In this document: one piece after another, positions 33,079 through 42,657 of the stretch
How positions within the stretch are numbered: the first letter of the stretch is position 1
Layout of the letters: each line of letters opens with the position of its first letter
Assembly: GCF_000516985.1 (NCBI RefSeq)
Contig: NW_006917095.1
Span: 438,157 to 502,156, forward strand
Direction of reading: 5' to 3'
Length of the DNA: 64,000 bases
From: Pestalotiopsis fici W106-1
Taxonomy: Eukaryota > Ascomycota > Sordariomycetes > Amphisphaeriales > Sporocadaceae
Notes under the pieces: generated by a model
The model's input: the letters and a program-made list of their open reading frames with translations, nothing else
What the model was told of the DNA's origin: nothing
Database searches by the model: none
Made by a program: the position numbers and the translations under genes

Positions 33079-34452
33079 CTTGGTCTATTGAAGTTGACGT
33101 CGCGAATTGTTTTGGCAAAGGAGTAAATTGCAAGATATGATGGATACTACGACACCAGAAACATGAGTCGAAAGAACTTGATGAGAACAGTTTTGGTAAG
33201 CCATTCATAACATTGTGCCAAAGTCAATGATATTTATATCACGGGAAGTACTAGTGAACATTGTACAGGGGGGTTGAAACCCAACGAACATATCCTGCCA
33301 AGTCATCTAGTGGTCCACGCACAAGACTGCGCCGCAGGACTGAGGGGTCAAGAGAAGCGATGGCTCCCTGTTCGGTAACATACTTCCCCAATGCACACAT
33401 TATGCTGACATATACTGATTCTCCTTCGACACAGATATCGTATGTATTTGCTATCCTCACACTTGTGATTGAACACTTGGTGACTCGGAATAGCAAATCT
33501 TTTTTTTTTCTCCATCCGAAATATGTCTTGGTAGAAGATCTCTGGGGGATGTAGCGACTTCAAACCCAAAACAATAAATACGGGAGATTGGAGATGAGCG
33601 ATAATGAAGATTTCCTCGTGCCAGCCCTTGACTATAGCTGCCACCAGCAATGGATCATGCTTACCTAGTATTTATCTAGAGCAATAGAGACAAAATTCAA
33701 AGGTGATTAACAAATTGTCATCGTATTCCACGCAGTGCATTGTCGAGCAGTCTGAACAGGTGTTGGGTGTTCTTGTGGCTGTTGCTTCAGTCGCATAGGA
33801 CCGACCGACCGTGTCCGTAGAGCTACACTGTGCGCTCCCATTTGCAAGTTCGACTACCATAGTGTGTAGATACCCATCCATCACGGTCGGTAGGTATCAA
33901 AGATTCTTTGTCACATATAGACCATGCCCTCTGTCATGAATGTCTCGAATGTGGCACTGCCTCATACGTACTTACTTGCGTCCTTTGGCTCTTTAATGAG
34001 TAGGTGAATGCGGTAGGCCATGAAGTTCCATCACTGTGCAGGGGCAATACGTGACAGCCCTAGCGATACTTGGCATTGTGGCCCCAGCATAGTGGTGTAG
34101 CAACTGAGGTGGGCTAATAATAGTCCAATAGATTAACCTTGGATTAGCATGACCGCACGATGCCCCCACCCCCTTCATGTTGGTTCCAGGCCATACGACT
34201 ATACAAACCATACATGTGTACTCTACGCGCCAACGGTCTGTGTGCATCATTCGCTTGCCGCCACATAAGCAATCTCAGATTGGCCTAGCATTCGTCCATA
34301 TCTTCTGCAAAACTTTTGTTTGTGCAACAGCCTCCTCATTTAAAAGCTGCTAGTTGTCGCTTTCCACCTTTCAATTTGTCGCTCTCCCTCTTCTCTGTCT
34401 CCCAGAAGCCGCTCTCTATTGTCCATAATCACAGCGCCGATGAGATAAAACC
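33079..34452. promoter_or_regulatory. Shared divergent promoter of the LovD-like and P450 genes
   Basis: 1.37 kb between two divergent starts. On the P450 side, CATTTAAAAGC at about 34338-34348 is a TATA-like element, followed by CT-rich sequence (CTCTCCCTCTTCTCTGTCTCC) typical of a fungal initiator region about 50-70 bases before the ATG. No third gene is convincing. Whether one regulator acts on both genes cannot be seen. Confidence 0.5.
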
Positions 34453-36266
34453 ATGATTCTATACATTTTGCTCAGCCTGACTTTCGTCGGGCTTGTTATT
34501 TTGGCCCGGCGCAGTCTATACCCCAAACCGTATCCCGGCATACCATACAACATCGAATCGGCACGCCGCATCACTGGTGATATCCCCAACCTCGTTCCTG
34601 TTATTCGGGCAACCAATGAATTCTCGAATTCGATATTCTCCATCACCACGCAGAAATTAGGGCAACCAATTGCACAATTGTTGTTCCCTGGCATACGGAA
34701 GCCCTTGATCATACTAGAGGATCCTCGAGAAATTGAGGACATCATCGTGCGGCGCAACAAGGAATTCGACAAGGCACCGATGTCTATTAATCTTTTATAT
34801 GACATGTTTCCCAATGCAACTTTGACTCAATATACAACGCCTAAACTAAAAGCTCAGAAGCGCCTGTGGGCCACTGTCATGAGCGCCGAGTTTCTTCACA
34901 AGGCTGCCGCCCCCAATATTTACAAGTCCACGTTTGAATTGTTGGAGCTATGGCGACTAAAAGCTTGTACCGTGTTCAGGGACCGGCCCTTTAATGCTTT
35001 TGAAGATTTTCAGAATGCTGCCTTGGACGCCATCTGGGTAGCAGTAGTGGGCGAGGAGCCCGGTGTCACGAGGCATGAGGTTGAAAAACTGCAGAGCCAA
35101 ACCGCAGGCGACGGGAAGCTTCAGAAACCACCTCGAGGTGCCTTTCTCAAGGAAGAAGCACTCTACATTGGCGATGCCATTTCTCGAAACTCTAATGCTC
35201 CAGTCCCGAAATGGTCGCAGAAGCTAGAGACCTACACACCTCGATTCCGTAAATTTCGACGTGTTGCCGACGCCGAGATAGGTTTGGTGATGAAAAGAGC
35301 CGTCGATCGATTTCAACGCCTCGAAGTGGGAACACTAGAGGCTGACGGGTCTGATACCTGTATGATGGACTTGGTTCTCAGAAGACAGGTCCTCGAGGCC
35401 AAGAAAGCCAAGCGCCCCATGACTGATCCGACAAAAGATCGAAACATGTTGGACGAGATGTTTGTCATGCTTGTTGGGGTCCGTCATCCTTCCAGACAAG
35501 TGGGAAATTTCAGCTAACCATTATCATCAGGGTCTTGATTCCACCGCCAATGCGCTTACGTGGTTTGTCAAATTCATGGAAGCATACCCTACTGTACAAG
35601 ACGAGTTGCGCCGGGCTTTGAAGGCTGCCTTTTCCAGCACGGAGCCTTCCATTGAAGATATACTCGAAGCAGAAATCCCCTATCTTGAGGCCGCCTGCGA
35701 GGAAAGCTTCCGTCTCTCTGGTGTTGCCAAGGGCAGTCTCCGCCAGGCGATTGTAGACACGGAGATTCTTGGCTGCAAAATACCAAAGGGCGCCGAGATT
35801 TTCATGAACTATCATTTCAACCACGCGCCTGTTCCTGTCGACGAGTCGAAGCGGACTCTCAGCAGCAAGGCGGCTGCGAGCAAGTTTGGAGACGGAATCC
35901 ATGGTACGTCGGGCCATGATCTCGGAGTTTTCGAGCCGAGGCGGTGGCTAGTCAGGGATGAGAAAACGGGCGCAGATGTTTTCAACCCGTATGCCTTGCC
36001 ATCGCTGGCCTTTGGTGGAGGCTTTCGAGGATGCGCAGGTAAGATAACCTTGATGATGCGCCTCACTCACCCTGCCCTATATCAGATTGCTGACCATGGC
36101 TATGACAGGGCGTAAACTGGCTACAATGGAATTCCGCATTGTCGTTACGCTGCTAATTCTCAATTTGAAATTCCTCGATTTGCCCGAAGACCTCAAAACT
36201 TTGAGCGCTACTGAGAAGATCTTCCGGCAGTCTGACAAGCCGTTTGTGCGACTTGAAGTTCTGTAA
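34453..36266 (+). CDS. Cytochrome P450 monooxygenase
   Basis: Three exons: 34453-35478, 35531-36038 and 36109-36266. The introns are 52 and 70 bp, giving 563 residues. The N-terminus is a membrane anchor (ILYILLSLTFVGLVIL) followed by a proline-rich turn (YPKPYPGIPY). The I-helix oxygen-binding motif is built across the first splice site (VGGLDSTA). The ExxR motif is in CEESFRLSG, and the haem loop is FGGGFRGCAG with ligand Cys510, interrupted by the second intron right after GCAG. The length is on the long side of usual, with an insert between the ExxR and haem regions (SKRTLSSKAAASKFGDGIHG). It is a microsomal fungal P450 of unknown substrate. The divergent acyltransferase neighbour hints at secondary metabolism; no polyketide synthase, peptide synthetase or terpene cyclase is in the window. 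The first splice donor (GTCCGT) is weak but the phase fits. Confidence 0.9.
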
Positions 36267-37136
36267 TGGAGATGTTGAGATATCAGGTCGCGCAGTGCGG
36301 CTCGCTTAATAACTTCGTGCTCTTCTTTTCTCATGTGATGCAACTCTTCTATGAGAATGAGTTCTTTCGTGTACACTCGTGTTACGCCATCTGTCTGTAT
36401 CCGCTTACTCATCCAATCGGTTTTCTTGAAATGCCTTTCTTCAACTTCATCTATATTCACAAATTCCAATTCTACACAATCCCATAGTAGCAAAAATATC
36501 AATCGTCATTAGTGGTCTCGACCTGTCCCAACTTCCAGCGACCTCTCCACCAGAAGGCAGTCACTTACGAATTTACGGAACTGAGAATAATGGCGGCGCA
36601 TAAAAGAAAAGGGAACGTGGTCAAGTCTTTGAAAACAGCCCGGACCAGAAAAGCCACACACGCACAAGTCCACAATATCGGCCATGTCGACTCTTGCCCA
36701 ACCAGCACATGTCTACTTGCAATACCTATAACTGATGTCAATCATTTCTATACTTTCAGAGCCATGCCTGTTACAGCGATGAAGATTTGTAGGCTGCAAA
36801 TGAGATTGACAGACTGCTCTGGGGAGGGCAATGGAGACTAGTGTCTTCGGTATCAGTTTGACTTGATGAATATATTGAGGAGAATTTCAGGGAACGTCTC
36901 TGGAAATTTCACGGGATGTGTCTAGGTCAGGTCCTAGAGAATAGTAGGGTATACGCCGGAAATTTACCAAGATGATAAGGACGTCGAGTTTGGCGATGCG
37001 CATTTCTCGGCTGATACAATAAGAAGAGCCTGCTATTATTAGGACGTTACTTATGTGCACGTAGAAACTATAATCATAGAATTTGGACGCTGCAATGAAT
37101 CCCGGGACTTTGTTCTTTTTTTTTTTAAGTAGAGAA
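36267..37136. other. Intergenic spacer before the mosaic region
   Basis: About 870 bases without a supported gene between the P450 and the block of broken and orphan frames. It ends in a T-rich stretch followed by an (AG)n tract. Confidence 0.4.
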
Positions 37137-37154
37137 AGAGAGAGAGAGAGAGAG
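37137..37154. repeat. (AG)9 microsatellite
   Basis: Nine AG units directly precede the open frame of the unidentified broken gene; a run of eleven T residues lies about 20 bases upstream. Confidence 0.9.
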
Positions 37155-37633
37155 TGATTTTTAATCTTCAGCCCGTTTCCAAAATTTCCGTCGACTCCTC
37201 CGACTCTAAACCCTCGGAGCCAAAGATTCTGCGGGCTGCTGATGACGTCTCGGGTGAGGACATACATGTCTTGAAAACGCTCATCATCCGAGCACAGAAG
37301 AAGATCCCGGCAGAAGTCAGAGACCAGGGTAGTCTCGAAGATCTGCAGGCACGATTCCTTGTCAAGACATTCGAGACATGGAATTCCGACTGGAAGATTC
37401 CCCTACCGAAATTGACAAAGATACCGTTGGAGGTCTCGTCAGCCCAAGTCGGTTGCTAGAAGCACGACGTGCTGCCGAAATCAACACCAACCAAGAGAAA
37501 GGCATCACAGATTTCGGACGACAACGACGATTCAGTTACCAAGTCTCCGTCGACACCCCGAGGCAGCAAGAAGGCAGCCAGCAAGAAGCTCAAAGGCGCG
37601 CCTGTATACTGTCGCCCTGAGGCGGAAGCATGA
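37154..37633 (+). pseudogene. Unidentified broken coding block with in-frame TAG
   Basis: The plus-strand frame is open from the AG repeat, without an ATG, to a TAG at 37457-37459. It then continues open in the same frame to a TGA at 37631-37633. Both sides look coding: DVSGEDIHVLKTLIIRAQKK and SLEDLQARFLVKTFETW before the stop, KSTPTKRKASQISDDNDD and a lysine-rich SKKAASKKLKG tail after it. The simplest reading is a real protein with an acidic/basic disordered tail that now carries a nonsense codon and has lost its 5' end. An unseen intron spanning the TAG is the alternative. The family is not recognised. The end overlaps the ATG of the following frame by ATGA. Confidence 0.4.
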
Positions 37634-37983
37634 CCGTCCATTTTCGATTCCTCGACGGCGCAGGAAGTTACCACGACGACAAGGACGTTGAATTTGACAC
37701 GGGCTGCTTCTCTGCCGATTTGATGAGGAGAGCATGTTACCATTGGGATGTTGCTCACCTGCAACACATTGGCAGATACAACAACGCGGTCGTGATACAA
37801 AAGTTTCGCACCTGGTTGGCTGTAAAGTACTATGCAGAGGAGGTTATGAACGCAGTGCCTCAGCAAGACTTTGAATTCGAAGACTTTAAGCTGCGTTTGC
37901 TAGTCTGGGAGCGAATTACGCAAGCCATCAAAGACGAGCAAAAGGCACATCAAAAGTTTTTTCCCCAGCATACGCTTCTATAA
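37630..37983 (+). CDS. Unrecognised 117-residue protein
   Basis: A small intact frame starting with ATG in an ATGA overlap with the preceding broken frame. It looks coding: acidic and aromatic-rich, with SYHDDKDVEFDTGCFS, HWDVAHLQHIGRYNN, and a helical C-terminus (FKLRLLVWERITQAIKDEQKAHQKFF). No family is recognised and no signal peptide is seen. It could also be a downstream exon of the broken frame before it. A repeated CT-rich tract follows the stop codon directly. Confidence 0.45.
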   Translation: MTVHFRFLDGAGSYHDDKDVEFDTGCFSADLMRRACYHWDVAHLQHIGRYNNAVVIQKFRTWLAVKYYAEEVMNAVPQQDFEFEDFKLRLLVWERITQAIKDEQKAHQKFFPQHTLL

Positions 37984-37991
37984 CCCGTTAA

Positions 37992-38032
37992 TTTTTTTTC
38001 TCTTTTTCTCTTTTTCTCTTTTTCTCTTTTTT
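37992..38032. repeat. Tandem TTTTTCTC pyrimidine tract
   Basis: About four copies of an 8-base TTTTTCTC unit just after the 117-residue frame. Such pyrimidine tracts are frequent in fungal promoters, so it may serve the next gene at 38227. Confidence 0.85.
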
Positions 38033-38226
38033 ATTCATTCCACCACACAACAACCATCCTGTTGCAGCACCAAGTGTTTGTATCACTTTTTTAACAACAC
38101 CAGCCATACAAAGAGTCAATCGATTTGTCCAACAGTCCCACCACATTCCATCAAAGCGTACGTGTTGACATCATCGACTTGCGACACTCTCACGTGTCTG
38201 TTACTAACAACGCGCAGGAATTCAAG

Positions 38227-38985
38227 ATGGCCAATGGAGTGTTTATGACCGTGTACGACTGGGATACCGTGCCAGCAGGTATCAAGCCGTTCTTGAAGTC
38301 GCTGGCTGTCGAGTCGTTCCAGCGTCACAAGAGCGCAGTCGTCGAGCTGAGTGACGAGCAGCTGAAAGGATTTGCCGACAACTTCGTCTTTGGCACAGGC
38401 TGGACCAGCGATGTGAAGCCCAACCAGCCAGCTATGGCTGGAATGACTCTTATGGACGGATCCGTACAGGTGGGCCGTTTCAAGGAGGTACGTAAAATGT
38501 TATCTGTGATATTTATCATCTACTGAAAGTATTTGCGTCAGGATCTTCCTCCGAGTCAGGTCAAGCAAGCCAAGCATAACAGGCAGACCAACCCCAATGC
38601 GCCGACGAGGTACTTGATCGGCAACCCTACAAAGCCTGATCAAGTCCACCGGTCACGAAAGGCCAACGCGCCCGCCTACTTTCGAGCCCGTATGGACAAG
38701 AACTGTCACATGGTCCAACACGACTACATTGATGGTGTTGGCATGTTCGTCCCCATGGAGTACATCGAGTTCGACAATGGTGGCACCGAGGTCAGTGACC
38801 GCGAAATCGAGATTGCTTATCGCATGGCCGACGACCGCTGTGAGAAGGCCATCAAGGCGTGGAATCACGATTTGTGCGTCTTCCTTTGGCGCAAGGCCAT
38901 CTACAACTCTATGCAGGCCTTCCGTGATATTTTGAACCAGACGCATTGCAGCCATGATTACGGTTTGTGTCTGAAAGAAGGGTAG
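38227..38985 (+). CDS. Unrecognised two-exon protein, 234 residues
   Basis: Exons 38227-38487 and 38542-38985 are joined over a 54-bp GTACGT...TCAG intron in phase 0. The protein begins MANGVFMTVYDWDTVP and contains FADNFVFGTGWTSD, NAPTRYLIGNPTKPDQVHRSRK, an ARMDKNCHMVQHDYIDGVGMF block, and a helical C-terminus (REIEIAYRMADDRCEKAIKAW). It shares no recognised domain with anything I know. The 3' end overlaps the tail of the minus-strand recombinase-like frame by 77 bases. The last residues (SHDYGLCLKEG) look unlike the rest, so the original C-terminus may have been cut by insertion of that element near 38955. The splice signals are good and the frame is intact up to there, so it may still be expressed. 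Confidence 0.55.
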
Positions 38986-40690
38986 GAGTAGTAGAAGAAG
39001 TGGTAATATCTTTGTGTATCTCCCGGAACTCCCTCAAGTTTTCAGCGTCGAAATAAGGAAAGAGTCGGGAACAGCCGGGAGATTCCCAATAAAGTTGTTG
39101 GTGTTGAAAAGAAGGAAGCTGGTCAAGGTGGCCCAAAGGAATCGAATTAATATCTAGACACAGCTGACATTGGACCGGGTTGTTCTTCCAGTCACGATTC
39201 TTGGACATTGTACCGAAAAGAATCACCTCCATAAAGGAACGAGTAGCAGCCTCATAAGTAAGCAGAGGATTCTCGTCCAAAGATGCCTCCTGCTCCTCGA
39301 TCTCCTCAATGCGTTTTACTACTGTGCCATTTTCATCCGTGACTTGGTCCTCAAAGTCTTCTTCTGCTTCTTCTTCACAAGCATCAGACTCCTTGAATAA
39401 GCCAGTAGTATGATCGACGAGAGGATCCTCCGCATCATCTACTTGAGCTTCACATTGAGCTTCGCTGTCTTTCATAGCTTGTCTAGCCATCTCAAGGACT
39501 TGGTCCATGAACTTGGACTGAGCCAGCGTCTGGACTCGGCGAGCATGCTCCACCCTGCTCATGGTCTCACAGAGCCTTTGACTTTCTTCGCTGAGCAGTG
39601 TCTTTTTGGCAGCGTAGCGGAGGCGCTTCATTGTGAGCTTCTTTTCCCTCTCAGTGCCCTTGAGGGGTCCATGTGTAACCATAAGCTTCCCCAGGGTTGC
39701 ATTAAGTGCTGGTCCATGCAGCTGTATCATGTCCTCAGCATTGTGTGAAATGGCCCCTATTGCCAAAGGATGGTTCTGTTGCGCCAAAACCTCGCTTTGA
39801 TCGCCTTCAGTACCACGGATGCCCAGTCCTAGAGCAGTCATGTCTCTAAACCCGGTCCCGTTGAGATAGTACTTCTCAAGAATCCGTGAGTCGGGTTCGT
39901 GATTCATGACTGCTCGGACATCATCTCTGCCAATTGAGAGGGAGAGTTCGGTGGCGGATCTTCGACGAATGGAGGTATACGTGATTGACTCTTCATATCC
40001 CAACCACTGTCCTCGAAGCTTGAGGTACTCCGTGAGAGAGTGCGCAGATACAGGGTCTTCACTGACGCCCAGACCACGAGGCACGCTGCCACGGATAACG
40101 GGCTGATCGAAAGCCGCTCGCTTGATCTAGAAGTCAAAGTCAGTTGATGGATCCGATGGACTTATCTTGAGCTCAAGACCTTGTTATCGACTGGATTGAA
40201 TGCAAAGGTACTTACCCGAATCTGGTGGTCATCACTGTTGAGCAGGTCGTCCAGGCTGCTATAGTCGACTAGTATGCCACGGCGCAAGGCAATAGTCAGG
40301 AGTCTGTGTGGGATGGAGAAGATGAGATGGTCATAAGACGTAGGTGAGGGTGTTGGTGCTTTGATCGTCCGGAGGTTCTCAGCCTTTCGTAATCCTCGTT
40401 CCGGGTCCGGCTGGTTGGTCTTTAGTGCTCAAAAGGTTAGGGCAGCCATGAAACTACCCTTGACTTCACCTCGAGTCAATTGAACGTCACTCCAGGTAAG
40501 GTACATTTTGTCCCGTTGGTTGTCACGGTTGGACCACCCAATGCTACCTGGCCGCAAGGCACAGATTCGCATTAAGCACCAGGCCAGTTGGTGTCCTTCC
40601 GCAACGGCGATCTCGGGAGTTGAAAGGAGATCGTGGTCGACGAGTTGACGTAACTCGGGCAAACCAACCTCTGTTCGGTTGGGGTGGGCA
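38909..40690 (-). pseudogene. Tyrosine-recombinase-like (DUF3435-like) gene, C-terminal part, broken
   Basis: Two blocks on the minus strand: about 40690-40216, and 40126-38909, joined over an 89-bp GTAAGT...CTAG intron in phase 0. The first has a box-I-like arginine (CALRPGSIG) followed by MYLTWSDVQLTRG. The second has SIRRRSATELSL, then AVMNHEP and EKYYLN. Arg, Arg, His and Tyr in this order fit a tyrosine-recombinase core as in DUF3435 proteins, the family that includes Starship captains. A TGA at 40431-40429 interrupts the first block; the frame is coding on both sides. The C-terminal 300 residues are acidic with a possible CxxC zinc element (QCQLC). The N-terminal part is missing on this strand, and the frame shifts near 40690. 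It is therefore most likely inactive. The family assignment comes from motifs recalled, not from a search. Confidence 0.55.
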
Positions 40691-41075
40691 CTCCCGTGTG
40701 ATGTACACATTGTTCTTCTTCTTGATGAAGTCTTCGTAGACCTCCATCAGGGCAACGATGTGGTCGCTCTTTAGAGCGTTGCTCGCGGTAGCAACATCCC
40801 TATGCGTAGCGTCAACAGAGCTGATCTTGAATTGAAAGGAAACGAAACAATGTTGGAAATGAGGAAGTTACTCGTCGATATCCACGTCGTCCTTCTTGGG
40901 CTTGGCTCCAGCATCGGCGCTGGAGAAGCTGAGGGAGCCACCACCAGAGCCACGAAACTTGTTCCAGGTCTGCTCCAAGAAGATGGGCAGGCGCTCCTGC
41001 GTCTTGATGACGTGCTTCAGCTGTGCTGCCAGAACCCTTTGGTTCTCGTACACAGCAAGTGTTGCCGCATCTGCC
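40690..41075 (-). pseudogene. Truncated fragment of an unidentified spliced gene
   Basis: Two exon-like blocks on the minus strand: about 41075-40872, and 40799 to about 40690. They are joined by a 72-bp GTAACT...CATAG intron whose phase fits exactly. The encoded part reads like a normal cellular protein: AVYENQRVLAAQLKHVIK and LPIFLEQTWNKFRGSGGGS, then an acidic linker (KKDDVDIDE) and HIVALMEVYEDFIKKK. No start codon precedes it and the frame is lost where recombinase-like sequence begins. It therefore looks like a piece of another gene joined to the recombinase fragment. I do not recognise the protein. It is also possible that the two form one gene interrupted by a single frameshift. Confidence 0.35.
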
Positions 41076-41616
41076 GATCGTATCAATCGTATCGAAGAGG
41101 AAGATAATGAGTACATTTTCAACCTCATGGAAAGCGTTCGTGAGGATAAAAAAGCGTCAGTCGGCTTCGGGTGGCAGGCAACTGGCACCCAAAACAGCCA
41201 GGACCGCATATTGAAGTTGTATGAAAGACTTTTGCGTCTGACGCGTACTATGCCTTCCTAAGAGGAGACTGAAGCCATGCCCCAAAGCGACAAGGACCTG
41301 CGGATGTTCCCCGTCCAACAAAAGAGGGTGTTGGGGTATCTTCGTAGTTTTGTCACCTTTGTCGCTCAGCAGACGATTGGGAAAGCCATCGATACCCCCC
41401 CAAATGACATACATGGGCCTCGTCAAATACCGAGCGGCCATAACATTTTGGGTCAATTACATCCAAGACAGACAAGACATGGCTCGCCCACCCCGCTATC
41501 TCGTTTGCAACAAACTGACAGAGTCCATGCGGTACGTGGCCAAAAAGTATGGCATAACACCTCAGCTGCTGCACCATTCGCGTCGAGCTTCGTGGAGACT
41601 GCGGTCTTCCTGTTGA
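41075..41616 (+). pseudogene. Recombinase-like N-terminal fragment, frameshifted
   Basis: On the plus strand, opposite to the C-terminal half, coding-like sequence runs from NRIEEEDNEYIFNL to KYGITPQLLHH. It includes a TAA at 41259-41261 and a change of frame at a run of seven C residues (41395-41401); losing one C would keep the frame. Blocks such as RSFVTFVAQQTIGKAID, KYRAAITFWVNYI and TESMRYVAKKYGI fit the N-terminal core-binding part of DUF3435-like proteins as I remember it. It ends where the other fragment's homology would be expected to continue. With at least two breaks it cannot make a full protein. Whether it is the other half of the same gene, moved by inversion, or a second copy cannot be decided here. 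Confidence 0.4.
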
Positions 41617-41919
41617 GAGATATCTCTAGTAAGGATTTCCATTCACTCAATGATCTCATAGCACGGCTCTTTTTAACTATAAGTAGACAGGAAGCATCCT
41701 GCTATCCCAATGCTAAAAACTCTCAAACCAGAGCTAGAGGTCGACCTCTACGCTCACCTTGGGAAGCTGTACAAGCAGCAGCAGCAGCAGCAGCAGCAGA
41801 AAGACGACGCCGCGGAGAAGAAACACGAGAAGGTCCCACACAAGACTGCCCTTTGCTGTAGGCCAACACGATTAATACTGTCTCTTCCACGAACCTATTT
41901 GAGAATTGAAGAAGAATGA
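41617..41919 (+). other. Coding-like tail of unknown origin
   Basis: After the recombinase-like fragment ends, a different frame contains SFVETAVFLLRDISSKDFHSLNDLIARLF (about 41585-41670). Another contains LKTLKPELEVDLYAHLGKLYK followed by eight glutamines (41713-41800). Both look like real protein but do not form one frame, and no start or function can be given. They are probably pieces of a disrupted gene. Confidence 0.25.
41776..41799 (+). repeat. (CAG)8 tract coding polyglutamine
   Basis: Eight CAG units within the coding-like tail, read as eight glutamines in the frame starting at 41710. Confidence 0.9.
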
Positions 41920-42657
41920 AGTTGCCTACATTAGATGTCCCATGTATTAAATGGATTATCTGTCCGTATCTAATTTCCCATTGTCACATATACGGAAGCT
42001 TCATCCGCCCCGAAGTCTTGAGAAAATTTACAACAGGGGCTCCCATCTACAACAGTGGGAAAAGGATCCGACCACACCACTTATAAAGACAAGAATATCG
42101 CCGGAGGGCTGCCTGCTTTTCCTAAATCTCTTCTTCGGGCGCTATTGCTTCAAGATAGTGAGGGCCCTCCTGCCGGGCGTATCCAATGGCTATTGTACGG
42201 GGTTAGTCCAAGATATGGAGCATAGGTGCATAGCCAAAGTACGAAGATTGTTGGGAATGATTCGGACTTGAGCGCATATGTACAGAGGTGGGGGCTTGGT
42301 GATGGTGGTTGTCGTTTGCAGTCACAAGACACTGATTATCTCTGTGGGCGACGCTTTCCCATCACGTTTCAAAACAAGGCAAACCAGTTTCGACTTGAGC
42401 GCAGTTTTTCCCACTAAATTCCAACACATAGGTACCTAAATGACCCATTTCAACCCGCCCAACCTGCGAGCGCTGATTCAACACTACTACTACTGCCACA
42501 TCCGCGCCCTCGACAACCCCAGTTGACCTCACAACCATTTTCTGCCCTCCCTCAATCTCTTCCCCTTTTTGAGCCCCTCTCCTTTGTGGAACCACAAAAT
42601 TCGTGCAGTTCAAAGCACCCCTCTCGCCTCCCAGATCCAGTCTCAATCCAAGTCAAG
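41920..42657. promoter_or_regulatory. Promoter and leader of the RRM-protein gene
   Basis: About 740 bases between the mosaic region and the RRM gene. The last 150 bases are rich in C and T (CTCCCTCAATCTCTTCCCC), typical of a fungal leader, and end in AAGTCAAGATGG. No separate gene is seen. Confidence 0.45.

Noticed and set aside
31729..36266. A full secondary-metabolite gene cluster
   Set aside because: No backbone synthase, transporter or pathway regulator is recognisable near the acyltransferase/P450 pair.
38909..41616. An intact Starship captain
   Set aside because: The recombinase-like halves are on opposite strands with at least one stop and two frame changes; no element ends were found.
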